Assembly (NCBI GenBank): GCA_030636615.1
Contig: DAOVWP010000034.1
Span: 1-6,956 of the forward strand
Source of the DNA: Candidatus Nanohaloarchaea archaeon
Lineage (GTDB): Archaea; EX4484-52; GLR71
Length of the DNA: 6,956 bases
Direction: 5' to 3'
Shown: in pieces, positions 6,322-6,956 of the stretch
How the letters are laid out: every line of letters begins with the position of its first letter
Position numbering within the stretch: position 1 is the first letter of the stretch
Position numbers and translations under genes: made by a program
The notes under the pieces: generated by a model
Seen by the model: only the letters and a program-made list of their open reading frames with translations
Databases searched by the model: none
Told to the model about the DNA's origin: nothing

Positions 6322-6328
6322 TCACCTT
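6322..6328 (-). promoter_or_regulatory. Ribosome binding site that decides the start of paralog 2
   Basis: Minus-strand AAGGTGA contains GGTGA, complementary to the archaeal 16S 3' end. It is 7 nt before ATG 6312-6314 and only 4 nt before the alternative TTG, so it favours the ATG. Confidence 0.6.
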
Positions 6329-6351
6329 ATTTTTTCATTATTTATTAATAA

Positions 6352-6951
6352 TTATTTCTTTTTCTCTTCAGGAGGTTTTTCTTCTGTTACAGTTGTGGTA
6401 TCTTCTCCTCCTCCTGAACCATCGCCGTCATCATCTTTTTTCCTGGTCACAAAATATATGACTAGACCAACACCGCCAAGAAGTAGCAGAGTAAGCATAG
6501 ATTCTGATGTTATATCTATATTGAAATTCCCTGAGACATCAAATCCTGAAGTGTAAACTATTGCCAAAGCAACAAGCAGACATATTATTACTGCTATATT
6601 GTTGTATTTATATCTGCCTTTTCCAGTGCCCTTTAACATTTCTGGGAAATTAAACCCAGTCATACCAACAAGAACTACAAAAACAAGTACTCCTGCAAGC
6701 ACACTCCCCATCTTTCCGAACATCTGGGTAAGCCATACACCTAAATTCTGCCCGAAAGGAGTATATAATGTTGCATATATAGCAACTGTAATTGATATCA
6801 GTGTCGGTATTATATCACCAACTTTCTCGCCATGGAATATCCCAAACCGTTTCAATACTGCATATGTGATAGCAAAGAACAGTGCAACTGGATGTACCAG
6901 ATCATAAAATCCAACATTAGTTAGTTCCGCGATTATATAATAAAAGTGCAT
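6352..6951 (-). CDS. Small multi-pass membrane protein, paralog 1 of 4 (199 residues)
   Basis: The first and longest copy of the family. The N-terminus IIAELTNVGFYDLVHP (6-21) runs into the first membrane helix (about 18-36). Other hydrophobic segments are at about 47-66, 83-101, 117-135 and 150-168. YTPFG is at 63-67. FGIF (36-39), MFGK (77-80) and LVGMTG (94-99) are shared with paralog 2. The tail (170-199) is strongly charged and low-complexity: Asp/Gly-rich, then Thr, then EEKPPEEKKK. By the positive-inside pattern of RKK at 170-172 it is probably cytoplasmic. The start at ATG 6949-6951 aligns with the other copies, but only 5 nt of upstream sequence are visible, so neither its ribosome site nor the operon promoter can be judged. 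Further members could lie beyond the right edge. The function is unknown. Confidence 0.85.
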   Translation of the reverse strand: MHFYYIIAELTNVGFYDLVHPVALFFAITYAVLKRFGIFHGEKVGDIIPTLISITVAIYATLYTPFGQNLGVWLTQMFGKMGSVLAGVLVFVVLVGMTGFNFPEMLKGTGKGRYKYNNIAVIICLLVALAIVYTSGFDVSGNFNIDITSESMLTLLLLGGVGLVIYFVTRKKDDDGDGSGGGEDTTTVTEEKPPEEKKK

Positions 6952-6956
6952 AATAA

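Larger units (their letters stand above)
4690..6951 (-). repeat. Tandem array of four diverged paralogous membrane-protein genes
   Basis: Four adjacent same-strand genes encode proteins that align from residue 1: x7-[GA]-x-L-x2-[LV]-GF[YF][DE]-x3-P, then [FY][AG]-[VL]-[LI], an isoleucine-rich second hydrophobic stretch, YTPxG, and [LM]xGMxG at the end of the third. The repeats are visible at protein level; at DNA level they are diverged, so the duplications are old. Paralogs 1 and 2 share FGIF, FGK and GMTG. Paralogs 3 and 4 share LSK, SINGV and INYTPIG. Confidence 0.85.

Noticed and set aside
4690..6951. The four small membrane proteins as pilins
   Set aside because: They have several hydrophobic segments, no class III signal peptide with a single N-terminal helix, and no prepilin peptidase site.

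Overview
This AT-rich window looks archaeal. The large ATPase carries the sequence signature of archaeal type IV filament/secretion ATPases. TATA-like boxes lie about 40 nt upstream of two start codons, and ribosome sites inside operons match the archaeal GGAGGTGATC consensus. The dense packing and mix of genes recall DPANN-type genomes (for example Woesearchaeota or Pacearchaeota). That placement is an inference from gene content and memory; no rRNA or other marker is present.

Left part, minus strand: a 780-residue type II/IV secretion ATPase (1001-3343) is followed after 45 nt by a TadC/GspF-type inner-membrane platform protein (1-955), cut off by the window edge. This ATPase-plus-platform pair is the core of archaeal type IV pilus, archaellum and related machines. 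Centre, plus strand: two coiled-coil proteins (3422-3832 and 3856-4683) diverge from the ATPase across a 78-nt intergenic region. They may be cytoplasmic accessory or scaffold proteins in the manner of archaellum FlaC/D/E.

Right part, minus strand: four consecutive small multi-pass membrane proteins (6352-6951, 5727-6314, 5157-5696, 4690-5157) form a tandem paralogous family. They share an N-terminal GFYD/LPF-type segment, an aligned start and a YTPxG motif. They fall into two sub-pairs and shorten from 199 to 155 residues along the operon. The last copy has no ATG, GTG or TTG start: homology and a strong Shine-Dalgarno sequence place its start at an ATC that overlaps the previous stop as TAATC.

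Taken together, the window probably encodes part of an archaeal type IV filament-like machine, with ATPase, platform, cytoplasmic coiled-coil partners and an uncharacterised membrane-protein array that may form an accessory membrane complex. No prepilin or prepilin peptidase is present, so the exported filament or substrate is unknown. No tRNA, rRNA, CRISPR array, insertion sequence or other mobile element was recognised, and no gene-free stretch exceeds 80 nt.
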